NCBI RefSeq assembly: GCF_025698545.1
Contig: NC_068569.1
Location: 9,238,001-9,302,000 of the forward strand
Source of the DNA: Gossypium raimondii
Lineage: Eukaryota; Streptophyta; Magnoliopsida; Malvales; Malvaceae
Direction: 5' to 3'
Length of the DNA stretch: 64,000 nt
Shown here: piece by piece, positions 1-12,192 of the stretch
How positions within the stretch are numbered: the stretch's first letter is position 1
Layout: each line of letters opens with the position of its first letter
The notes under the pieces: model-generated
What the model was told of the DNA's origin: nothing
The model's input: the letters and a program-made list of their open reading frames with translations, nothing else
The model's database searches: none
Made by a program: the position numbers and the translations under genes

Positions 1-796
1 TATTAACATATGAGTTAATTTCATGTTTGGTATAAGTGCTTAATTTGGTTTATGAATATTAGTATGACATTAAGTAAATGTGGTCAAATAGACAAATTCA
101 CAAGCATGGATTATGAAGTGATATGGTAAGTATAAGACTTGAGTTTTGCATGTTTTTAAAAGTTTTGGATTGGCTTCTGGATGTGTTAAAATGTTTGTGT
201 AGGTGAATGATCAAATGGGTGAGAAATAAGGCATGGAAATGGCTTTATTTTGTCCACGCGGGCGTACTTCTCAACCGTGTGTGACACACAACCTAGCACA
301 TGGGCATGTGTTTTAACCGTGTGTCCCCTGCATCTTAAAATTTTAAAACAGAGTATTTGAAATTGATCACACGGCCTGGCACACGAGCGTGTAACTTGGC
401 CGTGTGACCCCTGCACTTAATTTAGTTGCAAGTTAGAGAGTTACACGAGTTAGAGACACAGACGTGTGCCCTACCTCATATGCCATACGGCCTGAGATAT
501 GGGCATGTGAGTTGGTCGTGTGAGCCACACAGCCTAACCACACGGGCGTGTGACCCCTGAACTTAGGAAGAATTTTGAAATTTTGTGAAAAATTATCTGA
601 GTTCCCGATTCAGTCCCGACTCGTTTCTAATGTATGATTTGGGCCTCGAGGCCTCATAGAAGGGACGATATGGTTAAATTATAATTAACTTTTGATACGA
701 TTATAAAATAACATGAAATATTTGAATATGGTTTGTATATTTTGGTAATGCTCCTAAACCTTATTTTGGTGATGGATACAGGTTAGGGGTGTTAGA
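1..796 (+). mobile_element. 3' part of an LTR (copy D), cut by the window edge
   Basis: This is the right-hand end of a Gypsy-style LTR whose start lies outside the window. It closes with the family's terminal block (GGTAATGCTCC, then GGTTAGGGGTGTTAGA at 781-796), where the usual final TTACA has become TTAGA. Positions 245-560 are packed with CACACGG/CGTGTG words. The same layout, in reverse, is found at 4343-5080, including the conserved stretch around 600-670 (GTTCCCGATTCAGTCCCG, GTTTCTAA), so this copy belongs with inverted LTR C. No coding sequence is visible. The target duplication cannot be tested because the left end is missing. Confidence 0.75.
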
Positions 797-1232
797 GTTA
801 GTATTTGATGAGTTAATAATTATGAAAGCGCCTAGGCACGCCGTAGCTCGAACCACCAACCTAGGCCATAATGCACAAACCTGGCTCAAGTGGCATAATT
901 ATTCACACCCAATACTAACACCTATCTCGAGTTTTGCATGCACCAATCTCTACTAACTAAGGCACCCCCTCCATGAACCGTACACAACTTTCCACGGAGG
1001 TGGGGACAAAACCATGGCACAAAGACAACACATTTGATTGTTGACGGTCTGGATTGCCTGCCCAAATGATGATACTTCAAAAATAAGATTTCTCCGAGAG
1101 ATCCCTCATTTGAAATTTGTGTCATTGAGGTTTTTTTTTTCTTTTTATATCTCAAGTAAAAAAATTAGTATAATTTATCAACAAGTGGATGCAAGTAATA
1201 GAATTATACTTGTTTTAGGTATTTGAACTAGT
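797..1232. other. Spacer between LTR copies, no gene seen
   Basis: This 436-bp stretch separates LTR D from the target duplication of LTR A. It has no ORF with a recognisable domain and no LTR-internal signal such as a primer-binding site or polypurine tract. I see nothing in it that I can name. Confidence 0.5.
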
Positions 1233-1237
1233 GGATG

Positions 1238-4235
1238 TGTAATGGCCGAAATTCAAGGTCATCGGAATAGTAGTTTCGTAGCCACAAATCCGATTTAAAG
1301 ATAAATTTATTTTAATATTTTTTCATGAATATTGATAAGATAGGAAAATCGTATGAAAATATAGATAGAAAAATTTTACCGATTTAGTGGTTAGTTAGAA
1401 AAAGAAATTATTGAAGAAATTGGGTAAAAACAAGGTATTGAGACCTCGATCTCGTAAAATCGAGTTGGAAATATTTTTATAAATATTTATGAAGTGTTAG
1501 TAATATGGTATTAAAATTTTGTTAGAAAATTTCTACGTTTGGGTAGTTAACTAAGTAAAAGAACTAAATTGAAAAGGGTGTAAAAGTTACTAGAAGGATT
1601 AAATAGCTCAATTGTTAAATGAGGAGAAACATAAATTACAAATAAGCCCAAAAGGAGATATTTTGGGTGGCATAAGCTGAGAAAAATCAAGAGAATTGGT
1701 GAAATAAGGGTAAAATGGGAAAATAACAAATTTTACTAACATAAAAATAGGACCAAATTGGAATATCTAGAATTCTCTTCATATTTTCTTCATTATCATC
1801 AGCAAAAAAACGTCCTAGGTGTTTATTCAATCTGGTACTTCATAATTTTTGCACCAAGTGAGTTAATCCTTTCCTTTTTCTTGTAATTTTTGTGTTTCTA
1901 AGACTTTTACAACTAGGTCCTATTACTAAATTCATTAGTTTTTGATTTTATGAATGAAATTGAAAGTTTCTATGAATATGTGCTGGAAGTTTATGATGAA
2001 ATACCATCAAAATTGAAGCTTTAATTTGTTTATGAGATGATTTTATTAGGTAATTTTAATAGAAATTGATTTGTAGGACTTAATTGTGAAAAAGTTTGGA
2101 ATTAAAGTCTAGTGCTGAAATTCTGATTTCCAAAGGTTATAAAGTAGTTTAAAGTGATAGAATAAAGTGTTGATTGAGAAAAATCAGCTCAATTGAGAGG
2201 TTAATTGAGCAGAGATGAAATTATCATTTATTGAAAGCTTAAGGGTAAAATGGTAATTAACATCATGCACTAAAACAGTTTTGGACAGTAGCAGTAGGTT
2301 AAATTTTAAAAATCACAAAACATTGTATAAATTAAATTATAGGATTAACAAAATATGAAATTAAAGCTTGTTGAGTCTAGTTTCTCTTAAAAGAAACGGT
2401 GTAAGCAATGAAATTGTGAATCATAAGATATAATAGGTTTTGTAAGACAAGGTCAGAATGATTTCGAGTTCCCCTATTCTAAATTTAGAAAATCATCAAA
2501 AATTGAAGAAAAATAATTAAGGGCTTAAATTTATATTTTTAGAATCTTTAATGAGTCTATTTTCAAAAGAAACAAACGAGAACATCATCCAGATTCTGTA
2601 CAATGAGATAATTAATTTTTAGTGAAGAGGGGTCGGAACTGTCGAACAGTGAAATAGGGGAAACTTTAAAGAATAAACTGTACTTATTGGATAAACTAAA
2701 AAGTCTGAAAATTTTTGGTAAGAAGATATGTGAGTCTAGTTTCGGGGAAAATTAGTGGATCTTAATTTGGAGTTCCGTAGCTCAAGATATAAATAATTTA
2801 GTGACTATGACTCAATGAGACAGCTTTAAATGCACTATAAATAATAATGGAATTATAGAGAATGTTACATAGGAACATGAAATGTATTAGATTAATGATT
2901 AAATGTATTTATTTAGATCGAGAAAATTCAAATACGAAGCTAGATCGAGGAAAAGAAAAAGTTCGGGATTAGTAGATTTTTGTTTACGAACAAGGATCAA
3001 GGTAAGTTCGTGTAACTTGAATTATATTCTTAAATACTTGAAATGTTTGTTATTGATGTGAATATGATTTGAATGTTCATTGAATAAAAATTAATGAAAC
3101 ATTGATATATTTGATAAAAAGGGGAAGAAATCCCAGTTGAGTGGAAGGAAAATTCGATGGATCTCTGAAAAGGAATTGACGGTACAAAGGATTTAGCCCA
3201 GACGGGTGATCCTATTCTGATACAGCCCTCCCGAAGAATATGTGGAAAATAGATTTAGCCCGGACGGGTAATCCGAATTAGGGTCTAAATTTAGCCTGGA
3301 CTGGTAATTCAGATCCAAGCACATTAGAGTAATTGTCATTGCAAGGGATTTAGCCTAGACTGGTAATCCCGACAATACTCTGAGTTTATATTACAAGGGA
3401 TTTAGCCTGGACTGGTAATCCCGCTGTAAGGATGAGGTTCGCGGGAGTGTGCTATCTGAAATGGAAATGTGCGTACATGAATATGAATTGACAGACCCGG
3501 ATTTGTACACTTAGGTGTACCCCTGAAAATCTATCGAAATTCTAAGTAGTTCAACGGGATAAATATGGAAAAATAACAAGGGAATGGAAATCATGGAATT
3601 GATGAGCTCATCAATCATGGTATATATATTATTGATACATGGAATTTATTGGGCTAACTTGAATGTTGAGTTTGTGCATGTTAGAGGAATAATGCATTGA
3701 ATGGATGTATGAATGTTTATTGCATTGTATTGAAAATATTAGGTAAGTATAATTCTTGTTACATGAGCTTACTAAGCACAAAGTGCTTACCCTGTTACCT
3801 TTTCCCCTGTTTTGTAGTGTTAAGAGCTCGAAGGTCGAATTTGGTCGGAGACGCATCACACTATCAACCTCAAGATCTTGGTATATAAAGAAACTTTATT
3901 TTGAAAATCAATGGCATGTATAAGCTAGTAAAGTAAATGTTAATGTGAAATGAATGAATGGTTAGCCATTGGTATGGCAACAAATTTTGGTTTTGGTATG
4001 TGATGAGGTTATCTTATGAATACGTTAAATCTATCTCGAAAATATGTTGAATGGATTGGTTGTGTTGGATTGGTCTCGGTTTAAAATTCCTGGGAAGATT
4101 AGATGCTTGTAAAGGGGTTATATTGTGTTAAAGAAATAAAAAAAAACTTTAGGATTTTGCAAAAAATTTATTTGGTAAAATCTGGTAATGTCTCATACCC
4201 TATTTCGGCGACGAATACGGGTAGGGGGTATTACA
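1238..4235 (+). mobile_element. Solo LTR A (about 3.0 kb) with perfect 5-bp target duplication
   Basis: The element opens TGTAATGGCCGAAATTC and closes GGTAGGGGGTATTACA, the TG...CA borders of a plant Gypsy LTR. It is flanked by identical 5-bp repeats, GGATG at 1233-1237 and at 4236-4240. The start resembles the start of LTR C read in reverse (ATCGGAATAGTAGTTTCG shared). Positions 2261-2850 align at roughly 80% with 6073-6640 of LTR B. No gag, pol or second LTR lies between the duplications, so this is a solo LTR left by recombination between two LTRs. At about 3 kb it is long for an LTR. Short ORFs inside it carry no domain. Confidence 0.85.
3188..3422 (+). repeat. Array of five short hairpin units inside LTR A
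   Basis: Five variants of a 20-26-nt unit recur at 3188-3213, 3252-3273, 3288-3309, 3345-3370 and 3397-3422. Each has a core TTTAGCC(Y)(R)GAC(K)GGT between complementary arms: AGGAT/ATCCT, GATT/AATC, AATT/AATT, GGGATT/AATCCC and GGGATT/AATCCC. In some units the pairing extends into sequence unique to that unit. In the fourth, AGAGT-ATTGTC at 3326-3337 faces GACAAT-ACTCT at 3371-3381; in the fifth, TTACA faces TGTAA. The array lies just before a block conserved between LTR subfamilies (GTACAC...GTGTAC near 3505). Confidence 0.7.
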
Positions 4236-5080
4236 GGATGATTATTAAGTTTAAATCTTGTCATTGTTGGGAAGGTTTTTACCTAAATATTATCCTAATC
4301 CGATTAAAATTGATTTCATATCATAAAATGGATGAAAGCAATTGTAACATCGCTAACCCGAATCCATCATCGGAACAGGGTTACAGAGCACTACTGGAGA
4401 TTATAAATCATACAAATAGAAAATGCAAGCATTCATATCAAAAACCAATCAAAATCATAGATATTGTCCCTTATACGAGCCCTCAAGGCCTAAAATATGT
4501 GTTAGAAACAAGCCGGGACTAGATCGGCTACTCAAAGAATTTTTCAAAAAACATTGAAATTTTTTAAAGTTGTAGGGGACACACTGTCGTGTGGGCATTC
4601 GAAATAGGGATACATGGCCATGTCCCAGCCCGTGTCCATGCCCGTGTTACTCATTGACTTATTCCACATAGCCAAGCCACATGCCTGTGTGCTAGGCTGT
4701 GTTGAGCATATTGACTTGTGCAATATTAAAGATACAGGGGACACACGACCATGTGTCACACACGGCTGAGACACACGCCCGTGTGGACTAAAATAAGTCA
4801 TTTTCATGCCACATTTCTCACCCAATTTGACACCAACCTAACTCAACATTTTTGCACATCAACATGCCATAAAAAGCATTTAAAACAAGCCAAAATCAAG
4901 TCTTAACACATAAAATATCACTACACACAACCAATATGCCCTTAGGCACCTTAATTGATAACTTAAAAATATGTCAACCAAGTATCCAAATTTACCTAGA
5001 TAACCAAATACATATATGCATATCCAAACCACATTTTACTTTCTTTCATTCTACCATATCAAACACATATCAAATATGAT

Positions 5081-7414
5081 TGTAATATCCCAAAAATTTC
5101 TACAAGAAGAAAGTAGGTATCCTTGATATAGTAAAATAAGGAAATAAAGTGACAAAAAGGGAAATTTTGAGTTATGGCAACATTGGGAAGTATATGATGA
5201 TATATTAATTGAAGAAAGGATTAAATTGCAAAAGTGAGAAAAGTTTTATTGCCTAAGAGTAAATATTCAAAATTTGAGGGTAAAGTGTAAATATGAAAAA
5301 TTTGAAGCACCAATAGTGTAAATATTTTAAGGGTGGAATAATCTAGAAACTAAGGAAAATGGATGAATTATGACCAAATTTGAAAAGGTAAAGAATTTTG
5401 AGGACTAAATTGTAATTTGACCAAATTAAGTGATGACTTAAGGATGGAATTTTTAAAGATTATAAAGGACAAAATGGTCAATTAGAAGAGAGAGAAATCT
5501 AGAAGGTAATGATGATGTTGGTGATATTTTAATTAATTAATTAGATAAATGTTATTTAATTAATATTTTATTAAGATTTTTAGTATTATTTTATTATTAA
5601 ATGATTAATATAAAAGGGAGGAAAGATGAAGAGAATTTCTCATCTTTCCATGCATTTCACGTTAGAAGAAAAGAGAAGAAAGAAAGTTTTGCTTTCTTTA
5701 CAATTTGGTCATTTCACAAAAAAATTACCATTTTCACCTAGAAATCAAAAGAATTTTCATAGCCATCAAGAGAGAAAGATAAAAAGAGACTATGGAGAGC
5801 TAGAATATCAAGTTAGATTCAAGAAATAGAAGCTGGAGGAGAGAGAAAATCAAGTAAAGGATTGAAATCAATTGAGCAAGGTAAGAACATCAAGATTTCA
5901 ATATATTTTTGAGTTTGATATTATTGAAAAAGTATGAAATTGATGTTAATGTAGGGTTCTATTATATAAGGTTCTATGTTCTTGATATGTTAGTGAAGAG
6001 AAAATAAGATAAAGTGATGAGAAATAGTGTAGAGAAAGAAAATAAGGATGTTATAAACGTGGTAATTGATATCTTGCACTAAAACAGTTTTGGACAGCAG
6101 CAGTAGTCTAACTTTGAAAAATCACCAAAAATTTTAGGAATCTAATTAGAGGATGCATAAAATATAAAATTAAATCTTATTGAGTCTAGTTTCTCATAGA
6201 AGAAACGGTGTAAGTAGTGGAATTGAAAATCATGAGTTATAATAAATTTTGTGAGACAAGGTCAGAATGATTTCGGGTTCCCCTATTTTGACTTTTGAAA
6301 ATCATAAAAAATTGAAAAAAAATAATTAGGGGCTTAAATTTAGATGTTTAAAATCATGAATGAGTATATTTTCAATAGAAACAAATTGTAACATCATCCG
6401 GATACCGTACAAGGAGATAAATTATTTTTTCTGAAGAAAGGTCGGAACTGTCAGACAACAGAACAAAGATGACTTTAAAGAATAAAATGTACTTATTGGC
6501 TACACCAAAAATTCTGAAAATTTACGGTAAGAAGATATGTGAGTATAGTTTCAGGTAAAATTATCGGATCCTAATTTAGATTTCTTTAGCTCAAGATATA
6601 AATAATTTAGTGACTATGACTCAAATGGACAGCTTTGAATAAATTTATAAGTAAATAGTGAAATCATAGATAATGTTACTTATAAGCATGTTATATAAAT
6701 TAAGAATGTGGAATGGAGAGGAGGAGGAGGAAAATAAATATATGAATATTTTGCTAGCATGGTTTTGCATTAAAATGGTTAATTTGCATGATTTGGGATC
6801 GGGGACTAAATTGAATAAAAAGTAAAACTTTAGGGGTAATTTTGTAAAAATGTCAAAAATGACCAAATTGCATGAAATGAATTATTTTATTATTTAAATT
6901 AATAAATTGAATGAAATATTAATTTAGATCAAGATTGGGTGGAAATTAGAGGAAAATAGAAAATTACTAAAATGTCCCTAAATTTTGGTATTTCTGCAAT
7001 TTGGCCTGGTAAGTTCGTATGAACTATGTTTTGTATAATTTTAATTAAAGTGAATGTTATTTGGTGATGAATATTATATAAATATGTGTTTTATTATTGG
7101 AATTGAATTATTATTGGTAATATGTATAACTATTAGATGCATTGAAATGATTATTGGAAACTCTATTGGGTTGGAAGCTTGATGGAGATATATCACACAA
7201 TCCATTGGTTCTATCGGTAATTTTGGATGATTTGATTCTGGTTATAATGGCATGTATAAGTTAAATTGGCCAACGTTAGCTCATTAATGTTTTGATTTTT
7301 ATCGGTTATAAATATGAATGCTTGATGAAATGAAATGTCTGTAAATTAATTTATAAACTCCGGTAATGCTCTATAACCCTATTCTGACGATGGATATGGG
7401 TTAGGGGTGTTACA
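5081..7414 (+). mobile_element. Solo LTR B, nested inside LTR C
   Basis: It opens TGTAATATCCCAAAAATT and closes GGGTTAGGGGTGTTACA, in the same orientation as LTR A. Flanks are ATGAT (5076-5080) and ATGAA (7415-7419), a target duplication with one mismatch. It aligns with LTR A across 6073-6640, including the block AGTTTTGGACAG and the block AAGAAGATATGTGAGT. It lacks the hairpin array found in A and C. Because it interrupts C, its insertion is the later event. The short ORF at 5626-5829 has no recognisable domain and is taken as chance. Confidence 0.8.
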
Positions 7415-8009
7415 ATGAAAATATCACATATATACACATCAAAATATACCAAACACAAGCCATTCAAATGACTAGTCTCAACAAAACATTTATATGCCAA
7501 CATTGGCCAAAATAACATATACATGCCATTATAACCAGAATTGACTTCTTAATAGTACCCAAAATAGCTGATGGATAGTGTGATATAGCTCCGATAAACT
7601 TCCAACCCGAACGAGCTTCCGAATTGCTATAAGACACGAAAAATAACACAGAGTAAGCATTTAAGCTTAGTAAGTTCGTATAACACAAAATTTAACTTAC
7701 CATATATCCTTACAATGGGTAAGTAAACATAGCATATCTCAACCAATTTGACCAAAGCCTAAACACATGATCACCAACATATTAGCCATGAATATCACAT
7801 ATAAGATCTAACACACATGGTTGAATTTATCAAATAATCACATTTCATGTTTTTCATATAAATACCAATAATAGTTCATATCGAAATCATATAATCTCAT
7901 AACAGAACTGTGCCCGTTAAACCATTTAGAATATCATTAGATACTCGAGTAGTACACATGAGGTGTACTGAACTGTAATCCGTCAATTTATATACATGTA
8001 AGATCATAT

Positions 8010-8088
8010 GAGCTATAAACAGTAAGCTCTTCCAAGTTGAATAATGAGAAGCTCATGCGAGCTGAATAACGGGAAGCTCATAAGAGCT
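8010..8088 (-). repeat. Hairpin array inside LTR C (different sequence from LTR A)
   Basis: Three inverted repeats share the arms AGCTC/GAGCT: 8010-8029 (10-nt loop), 8050-8063 (loop ATGC) and 8075-8088 (loop ATAA). On the minus strand they precede the conserved block containing TACACCTCATGTGTA (near 7950), the same place the unrelated hairpin array occupies in LTR A. Confidence 0.6.
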
Positions 8089-9326
8089 ATGGTGTGTCCG
8101 CAACATATGCAGAACCCCAACCAAATTGATAACCCTAATGGCATGTCATTTGTATTCTATGAATTTCTACGGTTCAAACGGGACTCGGTAATTATTGGAT
8201 ATACAATCGGTATTTATACATGGAAATTATACAAATCACATACATATAATTCAATATAAAACATATAAATATACACTTTAATTACACGAACTTACCTCAA
8301 CAAATGTACGTAGATACGAATGCGACTAATTCGATATTTTTCCTTTGTCTCGGTTTAACTCCGTACTAGGTCTAACTGGATCTATACAAATGAATTTAAT
8401 TCAATTCAACATAATTCATATTCAATTTAGTCCAACACACCTTTTTAAACAAAATTACTACTTTACCCCTATACTTTTAATTCTTTGCAATTTAGTCCCT
8501 AGGCTCGAAAAATGAAATTCATACAATTTAATCCTTACTCAAGCCTGGTCAAATTTATACATATTAATAACAGCTCATATATTTCACAAAAATCACAAAT
8601 TTTACTATAAATTTATCATCTTTTTCAATTTAATCCCTTATTGATCATTTCATCAAAATTCTCTTTACAAAATTTGTTTATCTAACGACAACCTTTCATT
8701 TTCTATCATCAAACTTCAAAATTCAAATACGTTCATCAATAACAAAACCCTAATACTTTACCAGTTTTACAAATTAATCCCCGAGATAGCTAGATTAAGC
8801 TACTACGACATCGGAAACATAAAAATCATAAAAAACGGGACAATAATACATACCCAATTGAGAAAAATAAGCTTGCTAATATCTCAAGCTTCCATGGCTA
8901 GGTTTTCTATTTTTTTCTTTTATTTTTGATGGAAGATGATGATCATAGTTTATTTTATTTTATTTAATATCACTTTAATCACAAATTTCCAAAATTAGCC
9001 TTAATGTTTCATGGAATTTCCAATGATGACTATTCATGCTTATCCACTAAGCATTTTAATGGTCCATTTACTATATAAAGACCTCCAATTTCAAATTCTA
9101 TAGCTATTTAATACCAATAGCTTTTAGAACTCAACTTTTGCACTTAATGCAAATCAATCCTTTTCATCAAATTAGGTATGTAAACAGTAAAATTTCTTAA
9201 CGAAATTTTTATACAATATTTCTATATACTGTAGGCCATGTAATAATATTAAACTAAATTTTTTCTGACTTCAGATTTGTGGTCTCGAAACTACTATTCC
9301 GATTTCACTGAAAACGGGCTGTTACA

Positions 9327-11460
9327 GCAATTGTGGTTATACTTTTAAAAAATTACTACACTTTGAATACAACAAAATGTTATTAGCTTTTTTCTTCTCA
9401 TTTTTATTGGCGAAAATTACATGGTCTAAATATACTAAACTATGGATAGTTTTATGTGAATGTAGTTTAGAGATCTCTTTATTGTGAGGACTTGATCAAA
9501 TTAGTTCCACTATTATTAGGTAATTAATTTAGTCATTATATAGTTAGAAAGAATAAAATAAGGTAAAATTAGAATAGAGTAAATATTTATTGTTTAAAAA
9601 TACCATTTGTTGTTTAATAGAGTTAATATTTTTAAAACTTTTATAATTCTATAAATAAAATCTCTTAAAACTATATTCGAAGAAAGTAATTTTCAAAATG
9701 TTTTCTATACAATAAATATTAACTTATTTTATTTCTTTTAAAGCTACAACTCTCGAAATGAGTAATTTGTAAGGCAATTTGACAATTAGATGGATATTTA
9801 CATTTGTTTATTTTAAGCTTTAAATCAGCCTAAAACAATAGTGGTTGCGAATTCTATTATCTATGCATAATATCTTAATGTCAAAATATTAATCTGTGGT
9901 TAGAGAAAATTAAAATTAATAATGTTGCTTGGAATATCAATAAAAATAAAAATAGGTTATATAAATGTTCACTCGATGATTAAAAAAGTTTTATTTAATC
10001 ATTCAATTTATTTTATTTTATTTTTGCAAGTTCAAATACGTTAAATACTTAACCGTTGGCTGATGTGGTTATTAAATTAATGACTTGTTTTTTTAATATT
10101 CGTTTTTAATACACATCATTTCAATGTCATATACTAGTTAAAAAATTGTTAACCTAAATTATCCACTCCATTCCTCACCCTTCACTTGGACATTAGAGGT
10201 TGGTTCATGGTGTTGGAAGTAGAGGGTGTTTAATCGGTTAACTGACCCAAACTGCCATTAACTGAATTAACCGATCCTTTTAAATCCTTAACCGTTAACT
10301 GAATTAAATTTTTTTCAAAAAAAATTAACTGAACCGACTTCGGCTAATTCTGTCGGTTAACTGAATCAACCGAAATTTATATGGGTTACCTTCATGGTAA
10401 GAAATAAAAAATCGAAGTTAATAATAAAGTTTCTAATAATCGAGTAGATATTTATAAAGTTTATCTTATGTTGTCTGAAAAAAATAAAATTATTTTCTTT
10501 AAAAAATTATTATTATAAATTTGATTTTATTTTACATAATTTTAGATAAAAGTTAAATATAATAATATAGATATTTCACTTGTTAACAAAAACAATAGAT
10601 AATTTATTTCTAATATATATTTAAATCAGCTTAACCTTTTATAAGTAATTATTTACTTACTTTATCTTATTCAATATTAAAAAATTTAATAAAGTTATGA
10701 AATCCATTTAAAAAATTATCATAGTTTTTCATGCATACTTTTAAATATTAATCTGCCAAAAGGAATACACAAAATTTCTTTTATATAATAACACTAAAAG
10801 CTACTGCATTTACTCTGTGGATGAAAAATAAATAAATAAATAGCTATTATTATAAAAAATTAAAAGTCTAAACATGGCCCAATTTTATCCGATAATCAAT
10901 GTAACGATTGGGCCTTAGGTCCAAAACGGCCCAAAATTTCAAAATTAAGAATTTATAGTTGATGAATTTTATATAATGCTAAAATAAAATAAAGTTGTTT
11001 GTTTTAGCATCACATTGTTCATATATAAAATGTATGCAAGTTTAGCATATCAGATTGAGTTTACTTAATGTCTTTTAAAATTACTTTTGACACTAAACAA
11101 ATTATTTTTGAGAGAAAAATGTTTCTCCTAAATGAAAAATTGATCAAAAGTATTCTTAAACCAGACTTTAATATGCTAAAATGATTTAATCAGTATATAA
11201 AAAATAGCTGATTAACCTAGTGGCCTTAGTTGACATTTTTCTAGAAAATGAATGGAATTTAAATTCAAGGGACGAAGAGGGGCCCGCGATTTGCCCCATA
11301 CTCCAATAATTTATCTTTCTTTGTTTTGGGGATCCCTGTGAGGGAAGTTCCACCAGCTCATTTGTGGGCAAATAAACAAGTTGCCATCTTGTCCTGCACC
11401 CCTACTGCTTTCCCACTCCCCAAAATAGGCAAGGAGAGCGTAACCAAACCTCCCCCAACA
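9327..11460. other. Intergenic, AT-rich; short-motif repeat at 10,229-10,375
   Basis: No gene is visible. At 10229-10375 a stretch repeats the words GGTTAACTGA, AACTGAATTAACCG and TCGGTTAACTG in both orientations, a degenerate short-motif repeat of the kind scattered through plant genomes. The rest is AT-rich with no domain-bearing ORF. The last few hundred bases should hold the promoter of the phytocyanin gene, but no convincing TATA box could be assigned. Confidence 0.5.
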
Positions 11461-12192
11461 ATGTTGGTCTCAACCTCAGGCCTGCTCCTCCCCGTGTGCT
11501 TGTTGTTTCTTCTAATATTTGGCACTGTCACCGCTACTGACCACATCGTGGGTGCTAACAAAGGCTGGAACCCTGGCATCAACTACACCCTTTGGGCCAA
11601 CAATCAGACCTTCTACGTCGGAGACCTCATCTGTACTCTCTTTAACTCTCACTTCCTTTTCTATTTTGTAGTCTTCTATTATTTCACTAGTAGCGACCAT
11701 TTTCAGTTTCCAGCTTTGCACTATTTTTGCGAATGACTGTGGTTTATATTGGATCTAGTTTGGATACCTAGTTCCCTCCCATTCTATGCTTTAGAAAGTC
11801 CAAAACCCAGAGCTGGGTACTTTACACTGCCTTTCCTTGCAGCGTTTAGGTACCAAAAGACACAATACAATGTGTTTGAAGTGAACCAAACTGGGTATGA
11901 CTCCTGCACAACGGAAGGAGCAGTAGGGAACTGGAGCAGCGGCAAGGATTTTATACCTCTCAACGAGTCCAAGAGATACTACTTCATTTGTGGCAATGGG
12001 CAGTGCTTCAACGGCATGAAGGTTTCAGTCGTTGTTCATCCCCTGCCTTCGCCCACTGCGTCACCCGCTGCCTCCCATTCATCAAACAGCTCCAACGCCG
12101 CTGGACTGGTAATTTTGCCAAGGGGTATAACTGGTTTCAGAACTTTGGTTGTTGCCTTAGCTTCTATTTGGTTTGGATCTGGGTGGGTTTAG
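11461..12192 (+). CDS. Early nodulin-like / lamin-like phytocyanin, GPI-anchored
   Basis: Two exons, 11461-11632 and 11843-12192, give 173 aa; the donor CTCATCT|GTACTC and acceptor CCTTGCAG|CG rebuild the family motif DLISFRYQK. The protein has a signal peptide (about residues 1-25, leucine rich), a phytocyanin fold with FYVGDL, YNVFEV, the pair of cysteines in SCTT and FICGNGQC, several N-glycosylation sequons, a Pro/Ser/Ala tail like arabinogalactan proteins, and a hydrophobic C terminus typical of GPI addition. The positions that hold copper in plastocyanin-like relatives lack His, so it should not bind copper. Known relatives sit on the outer plasma membrane and act in cell wall or signalling roles; the exact role is unknown. 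Arabidopsis lamin-like ENODL proteins of similar length are the likely counterparts. The start is the first ATG of the frame and begins the signal peptide. Confidence 0.92.

Larger units (their letters stand above)
4343..9326 (-). mobile_element. Solo LTR C, inverted, split by the nested LTR B
   Basis: Read on the minus strand the element begins TGTAACAGCCCGTTTTC at 9326 and ends GGGTTAGCGATGTTACA at 4343. The flanks are perfect 5-bp target repeats, GCAAT at 4338-4342 and 9327-9331. Removing the nested LTR B (5081-7414) leaves about 2.65 kb. The 3' portion (4575-4790) carries the CACACGG/CGTGTG cluster seen in LTR D, and 7480-7610 is an inverted match to LTR B 7161-7280. No internal retrotransposon domain is present, so it is also a solo LTR. 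Confidence 0.85.

Noticed and set aside
3188..3422. Regular repeats suggesting a CRISPR-like array
   Set aside because: Spacing is irregular, the units are diverged and self-complementary, and the locus lies in a plant LTR.
4103..4522. A 139-aa ORF on the plus strand
   Set aside because: It runs across the end of LTR A, its target duplication and the start of LTR C, so it is a chance frame at a transposon junction.
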